Shown piece after piece: positions 8,516 through 17,211 of a stretch of 50,191 bases of DNA; positions within the stretch are counted from its first letter, which is position 1; each line of letters begins with the position of its first letter. This stretch comes from Alphaproteobacteria bacterium. Lineage in GTDB: Bacteria > Pseudomonadota > Alphaproteobacteria > UBA9655. Both the position numbers and the translations under genes were made by a program. Below the pieces are notes generated by a model. It did not search any database, was not told the origin of the DNA, and was given only the letters and a program-made list of their open reading frames with translations. Location of the stretch: assembly GCA_013815465.1 (NCBI GenBank), contig JACDGE010000010.1:1-50191 (forward strand), given 5' to 3'.

Positions 8516-9244
8516 TTACTGACCACTGGAGAGTCCCAGGGCTTGGCGCTGGAGAGCTGCAATTTCTTTAACCCCGTGGTGGGCAAGCCCCATCATTTGA
8601 ACAAAGATTGCTTCCTTAAAAGGCTCTTGTTCAGCTGTTGCCTGCACCTCGATAATCGTTCCGGCATCTGTCAGGACAAAGTTAGCATCAGCTTGAGCGC
8701 TACTATCTTCGATGTAATCTAAATCAAGCAGGGGTATCTCATTCACGATCCCACAGGAAACAGCAGCAACATGATGAAGAATAGGAATAGCATCAAGTTT
8801 CCCGTCTTCAACGCGCTTTTGCAGCGCCCGATAAAGGGCTACAAATGCGCCAGAGATGGCTGCTGTACGGGTCCCCCCATCAGCCTGTAATACGTCACAA
8901 TCGATGGTAATTTGTCGTTCACCTAAGGCTTTTAAATTTACAACGGAGCGCAAGGCCCTTCCAATGAGGCGCTGAATCTCGTGGGTTCGTCCGCTTTGCT
9001 TGCCACGTGCAGCCTCCCGATCCGTACGGGTATGAGTTGAGCGGGGTAGCATGCCATATTCGGCCGTAATCCATCCTGAGCCTTTATTGCGAAGAAAGGG
9101 TGGCACCCTTTCCTCAAGAGAAGCTGTGCATAACACATGGGTATCTCCAAACTTTGCGAGGCACGAGCCTTCTGCATGCTTAGCAAATCCCACTTCAAAG
9201 GAGATAGGACGTAGTTGATCCGCAAGCCGACCTGAATGACGCAT
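8516..9244 (-). CDS. rph: ribonuclease PH
   Basis: Phosphorolytic 3'-5' exoribonuclease that trims tRNA 3' ends. The 242 residues are full length for the family. Conserved blocks are [19 protein letters not shown] at the start, [29 protein letters not shown], and [19 protein letters not shown], which carries phosphate- and RNA-binding residues. It is divergent from hrcA across only 71 bases between start codons, the standard alphaproteobacterial arrangement. Its last codons and stop (SSGQ) lie in a sequence resembling the family 2 repeat. Confidence 0.96.
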   Translation of the reverse strand: MRHSGRLADQLRPISFEVGFAKHAEGSCLAKFGDTHVLCTASLEERVPPFLRNKGSGWITAEYGMLPRSTHTRTDREAARGKQSGRTHEIQRLIGRALRSVVNLKALGERQITIDCDVLQADGGTRTAAISGAFVALYRALQKRVEDGKLDAIPILHHVAAVSCGIVNEIPLLDLDYIEDSSAQADANFVLTDAGTIIEVQATAEQEPFKEAIFVQMMGLAHHGVKEIAALQRQALGLSSGQ

Positions 9245-9264
9245 AAAAAAACCTTCCCGATAGA

Positions 9265-9293
9265 TTGACGTATAGCCTAATCGTTACTACATT
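9265..9293 (+). promoter_or_regulatory. sigma70-like promoter for hrcA
   Basis: TTGACG at 9265-9270, a 17-base spacer, and TACATT at 9288-9293, placed 22 bases before the hrcA ATG. Five of six and four of six bases match the consensus. No CIRCE operator (TTAGCACTC inverted) is visible in the gap. Confidence 0.5.
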
Positions 9294-9315
9294 CCAGAAA
9301 GAATGGAAAGAGATT

Positions 9316-10356
9316 ATGACAAAACTAGAAGAACTTGATAAACGATCGCGAGAAGTTTTTCGCCACCTTGTAGATACCTATGTAGAGACGGGAGAACCTG
9401 TGGGTTCTAAATCCCTTTCCGGCCGTTTGAGCATGTCTCTCTCCCCTGCTACCATTCGAAATGTTATGGCAGAATTAGAAATGGCCGGGCTTCTCTATGC
9501 CCCCCATACCTCTGCGGGTCGTTTACCTACGGAAGCCGGTCTTCGTCTTTTTGTTCACGGTCTTTTAGAGATCGGGGACCTCGCCAAAAATGAGCAAAAA
9601 GAACTGGAACGTCGATGTAAGGCATCAGGAAAAGATCTTTCAAACGTTTTGGAAGATGCAACCCAAGCTCTTTGTGGCCTCAGTCGCTGTGCGGGAATTG
9701 TCCTTGCTCCTAAATCAGAAGCCATCTTAAAGCATATTGAATTTGTAAATTTAAGCCCAGGCCGGGTGCTTGTGGTTCTGATTACAGAGGATGGTCTGGT
9801 TGAAAACCGTATTATTGAAATTCCTGGGGGTATTCCCTCTTCTAACCTTATAGAAGCTGGAAATTATTTGAATTATCGCCTCGCAGGAAAAACCCTAACA
9901 GAGGCGAAAGCTCAGATTCTGGGAGAACGTGAAGAGAAAAAAAGCCAACTTGATTTGCTGTCCTCAAAAGTTGTAGAAGAAGGTCTTGCCATTTGGGCAG
10001 GGAAGGGGACATCCACTTCCCTGATCATCCGTGGCCAGTCCAATTTGCTTCAAGATGTACGCCATATGGAAGAGCTCAATCGCATTCGTATGCTTTTTGA
10101 AGCGTTGGACGCACAAGAAGAGCTACTTGAATTGCTGGATGCATCAATTGCAGCGGATGGGGTGCAAATTTTTATCGGTTCTGAGAGCAGCCTTTTCCAG
10201 CTTTCGGGTTGTTCTTTGATTGTGTCTCCCTACTCGGGAGATAACGGGCGAATTGTAGGCGCTATTGGCGTCATAGGTCCTGCAAGATTAAATTATAGTC
10301 GAATTATTCCCCTGGTAGACTATACTGCGAAACTGATTAGCAAAAGGATAGGTTAG
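9316..10356 (+). CDS. hrcA: heat-inducible transcription repressor HrcA
   Basis: Repressor of class I heat-shock genes that binds CIRCE operators and is kept active by GroEL. From the ATG at 9316 it is 346 residues: an N-terminal winged helix (DKRSREVFRHLVDTYVETGEPVGSKSL, split by function, and SPATIRNVMAELE as recognition region), then the HrcA dimerisation/inserted domain with GRLPTEAGLRLFV and the C-terminal SPYSGDNGRIVGAIGVIGPARLNYSR blocks. An upstream TTG at 9265 lies in the promoter, so the ATG with GGAAAGAG upstream is preferred. grpE follows after three bases. No CIRCE is seen in this window, so its targets (probably groESL) lie elsewhere. Confidence 0.94.
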   Translation: MTKLEELDKRSREVFRHLVDTYVETGEPVGSKSLSGRLSMSLSPATIRNVMAELEMAGLLYAPHTSAGRLPTEAGLRLFVHGLLEIGDLAKNEQKELERRCKASGKDLSNVLEDATQALCGLSRCAGIVLAPKSEAILKHIEFVNLSPGRVLVVLITEDGLVENRIIEIPGGIPSSNLIEAGNYLNYRLAGKTLTEAKAQILGEREEKKSQLDLLSSKVVEEGLAIWAGKGTSTSLIIRGQSNLLQDVRHMEELNRIRMLFEALDAQEELLELLDASIAADGVQIFIGSESSLFQLSGCSLIVSPYSGDNGRIVGAIGVIGPARLNYSRIIPLVDYTAKLISKRIG

Positions 10357-10359
10357 AAA

Positions 10360-10908
10360 ATGTTAGAAGACGAAAATTTAAACAACACAACAGTTGAGAA
10401 CGAAACATCAGCGCCAGAAGATGAGGCTGCTCTCTCTTCTGAAGGGATAAAAGAAGAGGATCTGTCTGCTGCGAACACTGCTCTCAAAGACCAGCTCTTG
10501 AGAACGATGGCTGAGCTTGAAAATTACCGTAAACGGGCTGAAAGAGAACGGGAAGAAATGGCAAAATTTGCTATTACGGGCTTTGCAAGGGAGCTTCTCA
10601 CGGTCTCTGATAATTTAAGGCGCGCGCTCGAGAGCGTACCTGCTGAGCACGAAAAACCAGAAGAACTTCTAAAAATCCTTGTGGAAGGCGTTGAAATTAC
10701 AGAAAAAGAACTTCTGACCGTTTTCAAAAGGCACGGTATTGAAAAAATAGAGCCCCTCGGTCAGCCGTTTGATCATCATCTTCACCAGGCTATGTTTGAG
10801 CTTGAAGACTCTGATCAACCAGCGGGAACGGTCGTCCAGCTTATGCAGCCGGGCTATAGTCTTAACGGACGACTCTTGAGGCCTGCCCTGGTGGGAGTTT
10901 CGAAATAA
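10360..10908 (+). CDS. grpE: nucleotide exchange factor GrpE
   Basis: Exchange factor that releases ADP from DnaK. It has 182 residues: an acidic disordered N-terminus (1-45), a long coiled coil (about 45-105; LLRTMAELENYRKRAERE region), and the C-terminal beta domain with GIEKIEPLGQPFDHHLHQAMFE split around the family motif, then PGYSLNGRLLRPALVGVSK. It is the second gene of the hrcA-grpE operon. A strong hairpin follows before dnaK, which may separate the transcripts. Confidence 0.95.
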   Translation: MLEDENLNNTTVENETSAPEDEAALSSEGIKEEDLSAANTALKDQLLRTMAELENYRKRAEREREEMAKFAITGFARELLTVSDNLRRALESVPAEHEKPEELLKILVEGVEITEKELLTVFKRHGIEKIEPLGQPFDHHLHQAMFELEDSDQPAGTVVQLMQPGYSLNGRLLRPALVGVSK

Positions 10909-10925
10909 AAAATCCCCACATCCCC

Positions 10926-10968
10926 CCTTGCAATCTATCTCTCCTATTCCTACCTATGGTAGGAATAG
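10926..10968 (+). promoter_or_regulatory. stem-loop and possible heat-shock promoter before dnaK
   Basis: A perfect 11-base inverted repeat, CTATTCCTACC at 10944-10954 and GGTAGGAATAG at 10958-10968 with a TAT loop, is followed by TTTAAATT. Its left arm overlaps a candidate RpoH -10 (CCTACCT at 10949-10955, against the alphaproteobacterial CYTATNT) with a CTTG at 10927-10930 and an 18-base spacer. It could end the hrcA-grpE transcript, form a 5' leader structure of dnaK, or be an operator. It does not resemble CIRCE. Confidence 0.45.
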
Positions 10969-11021
10969 TTTAAATTGACATTTTCACGCCACATTGAAGC
11001 AAATGAAATAGAGGAATAAAA

Positions 11022-12950
11022 ATGAGTAAAGTGATTGGAATTGACCTTGGAACGACCAACTCTTGTGTTGCCATTATGGAAGGAAAGGAAGCCCGCGTTA
11101 TTGAAAACGCAGAGGGTGCCCGCACAACTCCATCTATGGTTGCATTTACAAGCACAGGTGAGCGCCTTGTCGGACAAGCTGCTAAACGACAAGCTGTAAC
11201 TAACCCCGAAAACACATTGTTTGCCATTAAACGTCTTATTGGACGTCGTTATGATGATCCTTTGACTCAAAAAGATAAGGGGCTCGTTCCCTACAAAATC
11301 GTGGAAGGCACGAATGGAGATGCTTGGGTGGAAGTTGCAGGAAAAAAATATAGCCCAAGTGAAATTAGTGCTTTTATTCTCCAAAAAATGAAAGAAACGG
11401 CGGAAAGTTTCTTAGGCGAAAAAGTCACCCAAGCCGTGATCACTGTTCCGGCCTATTTTAATGACTCTCAACGTCAGGCTACGAAAGACGCTGGCAAGAT
11501 TGCCGGTCTTGAAGTTTTACGCATTATTAACGAGCCCACAGCCGCAGCCCTTGCCTATGGCTTGGATAGAAAAGCGGGTGAAATTATTGCCGTTTATGAC
11601 TTGGGAGGCGGAACTTTCGACGTTTCGATTCTTGAAATTGGCGACGGTGTTTTTGAAGTTAAATCTACAAATGGAGACACCTTTTTAGGAGGTGAAGACT
11701 TTGATCAACGGCTTATTGATTATTTAGCCGAGGAGTTTAAAAAGGAACAAGGGATTGACTTGCGCAAAGATAAACTTGCCCTTCAACGCCTTAAGGAAGC
11801 TGCTGAAAAGGCTAAGATTGAGCTTTCAAGTGCTGTGCAAACGGATGTAAACCTTCCCTTTATTACAGCGGATGCCTCGGGCCCTAAGCATTTGAATGTC
11901 AACCTAACCCGCGCTAAATATGAGCAGTTGGTGGATGATCTGGTTCAACGCACTGTAAAACCGTGTAAGGCAGCTCTTGAAGATGCAGGTATTACGGCCG
12001 ATCAAATTGACGAAGTTATCTTGGTGGGGGGGATGACCCGTATGCCAAAAATCGGTGAGACAGTCAAAAGCTTTTTTGGCAAAGAACCTCATCGTGGTGT
12101 TAACCCTGATGAAGTCGTTGCTTTAGGTGCAGCCATTCAAGGAGGTGTCTTACGTGGTGATGTAAAAGATGTGCTGTTGCTTGATGTTACCCCGCTTTCC
12201 TTAGGGATTGAAACTTTAGGAGGCGTCTTTACCCGTCTTATTGATCGAAATACAACGATCCCTACGAAAAAGAGCCAAACTTTCTCTACAGCAGATGACA
12301 ACCAAACAGCTGTTACGATCCGGGTTTTCCAAGGAGAACGAGAGATGGCCGCTGACAACAAGATGTTAGGGCAATTCGACTTGCAGGAGATTCCACCTGC
12401 TCCGCGGGGCATGCCTCAAATCGAGGTTACCTTCGACATTGATGCTAATGGCATTGTTCATGTTTTTGCAAAAGATAAGGCGACGGGGAAAGAACAACAA
12501 ATCCGTATTGCAGCTTCCGGTGGCCTTTCAGAACAAGACATTGATAAGATGGTCAAGGATGCGGAATCCCACGCAAGTGAGGATAAAAAGCGTCGTGAAC
12601 TTGTGGAAGTACGCAACCATGCAGAAGCTCTGCTTCATACGACGGAGAAGACCCTTACGGAACATAGAGAGAAAATTAGTGAATCCGACCGGGAAAAAGT
12701 AGAAGCTGCTGTCAAGGATTTGCGTGAATCCCTTGATTCTCCTGAAAAATCCATTATGGAGCAAAAAATGGAAGTTTTAACGCAAGCTTCCATGGCCCTA
12801 GGAGAAGCGATTTATAAAGCTTCTCAGGCAGGTGCTCAAGAGGATGCGTCTTCGGAGATTACAGAGGAAGCCTCAAAAGCAGATACAGCAGATGCGGTTG
12901 ATGTGGAATTTGAAGAAGTTGATGAAAACAACGAAAAGAAGAAAGGATAG
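11022..12950 (+). CDS. dnaK: molecular chaperone DnaK (Hsp70)
   Basis: Full-length Hsp70 of 642 residues. The nucleotide-binding domain (about 1-385) shows [42 protein letters not shown] and [12 protein letters not shown]. The linker [16 protein letters not shown] leads to the substrate-binding beta domain, and the lid ends in an acidic tail with [10 protein letters not shown], close to the usual EEVKD-like end. It folds and protects proteins with DnaJ and GrpE encoded beside it. A well-placed AGAGGAATAAAA precedes the ATG. The gap before it carries the palindrome described above, and the gap after it a family 2 repeat. Confidence 0.98.
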   Translation: MSKVIGIDLGTTNSCVAIMEGKEARVIENAEGARTTPSMVAFTSTGERLVGQAAKRQAVTNPENTLFAIKRLIGRRYDDPLTQKDKGLVPYKIVEGTNGDAWVEVAGKKYSPSEISAFILQKMKETAESFLGEKVTQAVITVPAYFNDSQRQATKDAGKIAGLEVLRIINEPTAAALAYGLDRKAGEIIAVYDLGGGTFDVSILEIGDGVFEVKSTNGDTFLGGEDFDQRLIDYLAEEFKKEQGIDLRKDKLALQRLKEAAEKAKIELSSAVQTDVNLPFITADASGPKHLNVNLTRAKYEQLVDDLVQRTVKPCKAALEDAGITADQIDEVILVGGMTRMPKIGETVKSFFGKEPHRGVNPDEVVALGAAIQGGVLRGDVKDVLLLDVTPLSLGIETLGGVFTRLIDRNTTIPTKKSQTFSTADDNQTAVTIRVFQGEREMAADNKMLGQFDLQEIPPAPRGMPQIEVTFDIDANGIVHVFAKDKATGKEQQIRIAASGGLSEQDIDKMVKDAESHASEDKKRRELVEVRNHAEALLHTTEKTLTEHREKISESDREKVEAAVKDLRESLDSPEKSIMEQKMEVLTQASMALGEAIYKASQAGAQEDASSEITEEASKADTADAVDVEFEEVDENNEKKKG

Positions 12951-12953
12951 TTT

Positions 12954-13033
12954 CCAGTAATCCGTGTTCAGTACTCAGTGTTCAGAACCCTCACAGGTCT
13001 TTCTGGATTTGAGTACTGCATGCTGAGCACTGG
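12954..13033. repeat. palindromic repeat between dnaK and dnaJ, family 2
   Basis: Nested inverted repeats fill almost the whole gap: CCAGT (12954) with ACTGG (13029-13033), CAGTACTCA (12969-12977) with TGAGTACTG (13010-13018), and CAGAA with TTCTG inside. The same CAGT-TTCAGA core occurs at 456-520. The hairpin starts four bases after the dnaK stop and ends 18 bases before the dnaJ ATG, so it may lower dnaJ expression or protect the dnaK message 3' end. Confidence 0.65.
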
Positions 13034-13051
13034 ATAACCGTAGGTTATTCC

Positions 13052-14206
13052 ATGGCAAAACAAGACTATTACGACCTCTTAGGTGTCTCTCGATCTGCAA
13101 AGGCGGATGAGCTTAAAAAAGCATACCGTAAACTTGCGATGAAATATCACCCTGACAAAAATCCGGGCGATAAAGAGTCAGAGAAAAAATTTAAAGAGAT
13201 TAACGAAGCCTATGAAATTCTAAAAGATGATCAAAAGCGCGCAGCCTATGATCGCATGGGTCACGCCGCCTTTGAAGGAGGAATGGGGGGCGGAGGGGGT
13301 GCTAATCAGGCGGGAGGATTTGATTTTTCAAGCGCCGGATTTGGCAATATTTTCGACGACGTTTTTGCTGATTTTATGGGTGGGGGCGGCCGCCAAAGAC
13401 AAACGGAAGCGTCTCTCCGAGGTAGTGATTTGCGTTATAATATGGAAATTTCTTTTGAAGATGCGTTTACAGGTCTCAAGAAAAATATCAAAATTCCCAC
13501 AAATACAACTTGTGATAAGTGTCATGGGTCGGGCGCTGCTGAAGGCAGTAAGCCAGAAATGTGTCCGACGTGTCATGGTCAAGGGAAAATTCACGCGCGT
13601 CAGGGCTTCTTCACCATTGAGCGAGCCTGTGCCACTTGTCATGGTCTTGGTCAAGTTATAAAAAACCCCTGCAAAAACTGTCACGGGTCAGGCCGTGTGC
13701 GCAAAGAAAAAACCCTTTCTGTTACCATCCCTGCTGGTATTGAAGAAGGGTCACGTATTCGTCTTTCTGGTGAAGGAGAAGCGGGTCTGCGGGGCGGCAC
13801 GCCGGGGGATCTGTATATCTTCCTTCATGTTAAACCCCACAAGTTTTTTCATCGTGATGGCTCGAACATTTATTGCCAGGTTCCCATTGCGATGACAACG
13901 GCAACCTTGGGTGGCGAAATTGAGGTCCCTTCTATTGACGGCCATAAAGTGCGGGTCACTATTCCTGAAGGCACCCAATCTGGTAAACAATTCCGTCTTA
14001 AGGGAAAAGGGATGTCGATTCTACGCTCTTCCTCACGGGGAGATATGTATATCCAAACTCAAGTGGAAACGCCCGTAAGCTTGACGAAACGCCAAAAAGA
14101 GCTTTTGGAAGAATTTGCAGGCCTGGAGGAAAAATCCCATTCGAGTCCTCTTTCCGAGGGTTTTTTTGCGAAGATTAAAGAGTTTTGGAGTGATAAAAAG
14201 GAGTAA
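13052..14206 (+). CDS. dnaJ: chaperone protein DnaJ (Hsp40)
   Basis: Class I J protein of 384 residues. The J domain (1-70) carries YHPDKN; a Gly/Phe-rich linker follows (about 75-130). The zinc domain has four CxxCxGxG repeats: [24 protein letters not shown] and CKNCHGSG. The two C-terminal substrate-binding domains contain [19 protein letters not shown] and [18 protein letters not shown]. It delivers clients to DnaK and stimulates its ATPase. It closes the heat-shock block; the ATG follows TAGGTT, a modest SD. Confidence 0.97.
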   Translation: MAKQDYYDLLGVSRSAKADELKKAYRKLAMKYHPDKNPGDKESEKKFKEINEAYEILKDDQKRAAYDRMGHAAFEGGMGGGGGANQAGGFDFSSAGFGNIFDDVFADFMGGGGRQRQTEASLRGSDLRYNMEISFEDAFTGLKKNIKIPTNTTCDKCHGSGAAEGSKPEMCPTCHGQGKIHARQGFFTIERACATCHGLGQVIKNPCKNCHGSGRVRKEKTLSVTIPAGIEEGSRIRLSGEGEAGLRGGTPGDLYIFLHVKPHKFFHRDGSNIYCQVPIAMTTATLGGEIEVPSIDGHKVRVTIPEGTQSGKQFRLKGKGMSILRSSSRGDMYIQTQVETPVSLTKRQKELLEEFAGLEEKSHSSPLSEGFFAKIKEFWSDKKE

Positions 14207-14267
14207 TTAAGTACTCCGTACCCAGAAAATTGGTGTGGTGAAGGGCATTCTAATAAAAAGAAAAAAA

Positions 14268-14933
14268 ATGAAAAATATACAAATAAAAAAAATAGCTTTT
14301 CTCATTTTTTTCACAAGTAGTTGTACTTTAAGTCATAACCTCAAGGCCATGGAGATACTCTCAGAAGAGGAAACTTCACTCTACAGCCCTCGATTAATGT
14401 TCGAAAGCTCAACTTCACATGCTTGGAAAATGACTGAACAAAGGGAATTAGGATCCTGTGATGGATGGGATGAACTTTACCAAAAAATTCTTACTATGGA
14501 AAGAAAGCCAATCCTCGAATCTGAGAATTCTGTTATTCAAGAATGTTATCCAGAGTATGTTGACCCAATCAGGGGTACTCAGCATGATCCTAAAAAATTG
14601 AAGGGGTCTACCACTGCATATCAACAAACAGAGGAAGTGTTAACACGCAAGGCAGTAAAAGCCTTTGTGCGTACCTTTCCTCATAACTTTAATCCGGAAA
14701 CGGCTGATTTACAGAAAGTTATGGGAAACAAGACAATTAATGCGCCCTCAGGATTTTGGAAACTCACCACTTTTCTTTTTGGAAGCCACATAACACAATC
14801 CTTGCGTGGCGCATGTCAGCTAGCTTTACCTGATGAGAAGGGTGAAAAGTATTGTTACGAAGTGGATTATGAATTACCGAATGCTGAAGAAAGCTGGTCT
14901 TTACTTCTTACTTTTGCCCGTCAGGCTGATTGA
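14268..14933 (+). CDS. hypothetical exported protein
   Basis: A 221-residue protein with no recognised family. The N-terminus from the ATG at 14268 has lysines followed by a hydrophobic stretch (IAFLIFFTSSCTLSH) and a plausible signal peptidase site after LKA near residue 27, so export is likely. The cysteine in TSSC lacks a standard lipobox leucine at -3, so I do not call it a lipoprotein. A GTG at 14235 opens the same frame but would spoil the signal peptide. The mature part is mixed-charge with motifs CDGWDELYQK and KAFVRTFPHNFNPETADL. Its stop overlaps the tsaE start as TGATG, suggesting translational coupling. Confidence 0.6.
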   Translation: MKNIQIKKIAFLIFFTSSCTLSHNLKAMEILSEEETSLYSPRLMFESSTSHAWKMTEQRELGSCDGWDELYQKILTMERKPILESENSVIQECYPEYVDPIRGTQHDPKKLKGSTTAYQQTEEVLTRKAVKAFVRTFPHNFNPETADLQKVMGNKTINAPSGFWKLTTFLFGSHITQSLRGACQLALPDEKGEKYCYEVDYELPNAEESWSLLLTFARQAD

Positions 14934-15367
14934 TGCACAATCTACAGAAAACCTTCACGACCTACAGCGAAGAGGAAACAGCTCTAGTGGCGCAAGACAT
15001 TGCAGGTTTCTTAAAGCCTCGTGATGTCATTTTGTTGAAAGGCGAGTTGGGCGCGGGGAAATCCACTTTTGCCCGAGCTCTTATCCAAGCTTTATGCGCT
15101 GAGCATACAGAAGTTCCAAGTCCTACTTTCACCTTGGTGCAAACCTATGAGACCCCCAATTTTGTCGTGTGGCATTTCGATCTGTACCGTCTTAACCATC
15201 AGCAAGAAATCTATGAATTAGGGATTGAAGAGGCCTATGCAAGCGGTGTATGCCTTATTGAGTGGCCAGAAAGACTGGGCACCGCTCTTCCCAAGGCGTA
15301 TTTAGAAATTGAATTGAGTTATGGCGATCATGAAAACGAACGTATCCTCTGCCTTACCCAGAGATGA
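14933..15367 (+). CDS. tsaE: tRNA threonylcarbamoyladenosine biosynthesis protein TsaE
   Basis: ATPase that works with TsaB and TsaD in making the t6A modification at position 37 of ANN-decoding tRNAs. The 144 residues are typical. Walker A is GELGAGKST; conserved blocks are PSPTFTLVQTYE, HFDLYRL and LIEWPERLG. The ATG at 14933 overlaps the previous stop by one base; the TTG at 14930 is less likely. The 3' end overlaps amgK by 47 bases. tsaE-amgK-murU is a common alphaproteobacterial cluster. Confidence 0.94.
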   Translation: MHNLQKTFTTYSEEETALVAQDIAGFLKPRDVILLKGELGAGKSTFARALIQALCAEHTEVPSPTFTLVQTYETPNFVVWHFDLYRLNHQQEIYELGIEEAYASGVCLIEWPERLGTALPKAYLEIELSYGDHENERILCLTQR

Positions 15368-16301
15368 ACGAGAAGTCTTAAGAGAGGCCTTCCTGGAGAG
15401 AGAAGGATTTGCGGGCGTCCCCCTCAGTCCCCTCCCCGCCGATTGCTCTAAGCGGCGGTATTTTCGACTGCCCAGCATGTTGTTGATGGACGCCCCTCCT
15501 TCCCATGAAAGCACGGTTAGCTTTCAAGTCATGGCCGACTTTTTAAGAGATGCGGGACTTACCGTGCCATGCATTTATGCCTCAGACCACGAAAATGGCT
15601 TTCTTTTAGTTGAAGATTTGGGTGAATTGACCTTTCGCAAAGCGATTGAAAGGGGGCTTTCTGAAACCATGCTTTATGGGGAGGTGATACAGTCCCTGAT
15701 CCATCTTCATCAAAAGGTTACGGACAACACAATTACCCTGTCCTCCTTTAACCTAAACCTCTTTTTAAGTGGAACAGAGGTTTACCTCGATTGGTATGGC
15801 CTGCCCTTATCACCTCAAGCAAAGGAAGACTTTCAAGGATTGTGGCGTGATGCTTACCATCAGCAACCTAAAATGCCCCATTCCATCGTTATGCGGGACG
15901 TCATGGTGGATAATTTAATGTGGCTTCCCTCGCGGACTGGATTCCAACGTTGTGGGTTTATTGATTTTCAAGATGGGGTATGGGGACCAATATCCTATGA
16001 TCTTGTCTCTCATCTGCAAGATGGGCGACGGGATATTTCCCCTCAATTTGCTAAAGATATGGTCGAGCTATATCTGAAAGCTTTTCCAGAACTTAATGCC
16101 CAAGATTTCTGGACCAGTTACGCGCTCTGGGGTGCACAGCTTAGTACGAGACTTTTAGGGCTTTTTCATCGTCTTGCCAAAAGAGATGGCAAGCCCCAAT
16201 ATACGGTTCACCTTCCACGGGTTAAAGCTACCCTCGAACATAATCTGTCTCATCCCTCATTGAGGCCGATTCGTGGGTGGTTTCAGTCGGTGGGGTTATG
16301 A
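15321..16301 (+). CDS. amgK: anomeric N-acetylmuramate/N-acetylglucosamine kinase AmgK
   Basis: Phosphotransferase of the aminoglycoside/choline kinase fold that phosphorylates the anomeric hydroxyl of MurNAc and GlcNAc recovered from peptidoglycan, bypassing de novo UDP-MurNAc synthesis. It has 326 residues. The catalytic loop is VMRDVMVDNLMWLP, with D193 and N198; the metal-binding motif is GFIDFQDGVWGP (D215) and the following YDLVSHLQDGRRDI is typical of AmgK. The histidine of the usual HxD is a methionine or leucine in this family. Context with murU, overlapping by four bases (ATGA), supports the assignment. Confidence 0.9.
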   Translation: MAIMKTNVSSALPRDEREVLREAFLEREGFAGVPLSPLPADCSKRRYFRLPSMLLMDAPPSHESTVSFQVMADFLRDAGLTVPCIYASDHENGFLLVEDLGELTFRKAIERGLSETMLYGEVIQSLIHLHQKVTDNTITLSSFNLNLFLSGTEVYLDWYGLPLSPQAKEDFQGLWRDAYHQQPKMPHSIVMRDVMVDNLMWLPSRTGFQRCGFIDFQDGVWGPISYDLVSHLQDGRRDISPQFAKDMVELYLKAFPELNAQDFWTSYALWGAQLSTRLLGLFHRLAKRDGKPQYTVHLPRVKATLEHNLSHPSLRPIRGWFQSVGL

Positions 16302-16987
16302 TCAAGAGCGCAATGATTCTTGCAGCCGGTCTAGGCACACGCATGCGCCCTTTGACAGATAAGCTGCCCAAGCCCCTGATTTCGGTTGCGGGAAAATCCA
16401 TGTTGGAACGAGCTTTTGACCACCTGAGAATGGCCAAGCTTTCTCGTATTGTCGTCAATACCCACTACCTTGCCCCTCTTATTACGAAGCGCGCGAAGGA
16501 GATCTATCCTCAAACGCTGATTTCCCATGAAGACATTTTGTTAGAAACGGGGGGTGGCATTAAGAAGGCCCTCCCCCTACTTGGCAACGACCCCTTTTTT
16601 GTTCTCAATGGCGATAGCATATGGACGGGAACGACGAGCTTAACAGAAATGGAAAAAAGCTGGAGTGACACGCGAATGGATGCCTTACTTTTGCTTGTCC
16701 CTCTAGAAAACGCCCATGGGTATGAGGGTGTAGGAGATTTTTTTATGGACGCTCAAGGACGCTTATGTCGTCCCAAAAGAGGGCAAAGTGCTCCCTATGT
16801 TTACATTGGCGCGCAGCTCTTGAGTCCCCAGCTTTTTCAAAACTCTCCCTATGGAGCATTTTCCATCAATCTTTTATGGGATAGGGCCTCAGAAAACGGT
16901 CGTCTTTACGGCCATGTTCATGGGGGAGAATGGTTTCATATCAGTACACCTCAAGATCTTGAGAGATATGAGCCAAGGGTTGTATGA
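16298..16987 (+). CDS. murU: N-acetylmuramate 1-phosphate uridylyltransferase MurU
   Basis: Nucleotidyltransferase that makes UDP-MurNAc from MurNAc-1-phosphate in the recycling route begun by AmgK. From the ATG at 16298 it has 229 residues. The nucleotide-binding loop is MILAAGLGTRMRPLTD with KPLISVAGK, and the metal-binding aspartate is in FFVLNGDSIW. The upstream in-frame start at 16277 lies deep in amgK and adds nothing family-like, so the ATGA overlap is preferred. The pair may lower sensitivity to fosfomycin, as in Pseudomonas. In many alphaproteobacteria addB follows; here an unrelated minus-strand lipoprotein gene does. Confidence 0.92.
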   Translation: MIKSAMILAAGLGTRMRPLTDKLPKPLISVAGKSMLERAFDHLRMAKLSRIVVNTHYLAPLITKRAKEIYPQTLISHEDILLETGGGIKKALPLLGNDPFFVLNGDSIWTGTTSLTEMEKSWSDTRMDALLLLVPLENAHGYEGVGDFFMDAQGRLCRPKRGQSAPYVYIGAQLLSPQLFQNSPYGAFSINLLWDRASENGRLYGHVHGGEWFHISTPQDLERYEPRVV

Positions 16988-17001
16988 ACCATTCAAGACT
17001 A

Positions 17002-17148
17002 TTACTCGCATAATTCGGGGTTTGGATAAGGACCTCGGTAGGTAATTTCTGAACCTTCTGCAGGCAGGGGACGTTTTTTAAGTCCGCATCCACAGAGGGA
17101 AAAGGACATAGGAAGCAAAACAAAGATTGCAATTTTTAGAGTCTTCAT
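17002..17148 (-). CDS. lptM: small LptM-type lipoprotein
   Basis: A 48-residue lipoprotein. The start at 17148 has a clear GGAG SD and gives a lysine-containing signal peptide with the lipobox LCGC, so C21 would be acylated. The mature part GLKKRPLPAEGSE followed by TYRGPYP resembles LptM/YifL, a tiny outer-membrane lipoprotein that helps LptD disulfide maturation in E. coli. In alphaproteobacteria it usually sits between argH and lysA, opposite tlpA. Here the divergent tlpA is kept but argH and lysA are gone from this place. The short length makes the family call moderate. Confidence 0.7.
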   Translation of the reverse strand: MKTLKIAIFVLLPMSFSLCGCGLKKRPLPAEGSEITYRGPYPNPELCE

Positions 17149-17211
17149 TTTTAATCTCCTCATAAGATAAAATTTCTGGTACAATACTTACACCGTTAAG
17201 GGAGAAAAAGC

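Noticed and set aside
9245-9315. Search for a CIRCE operator before hrcA
   Set aside because: No TTAGCACTC/GAGTGCTAA pair is found; only a sigma70-like promoter is visible.
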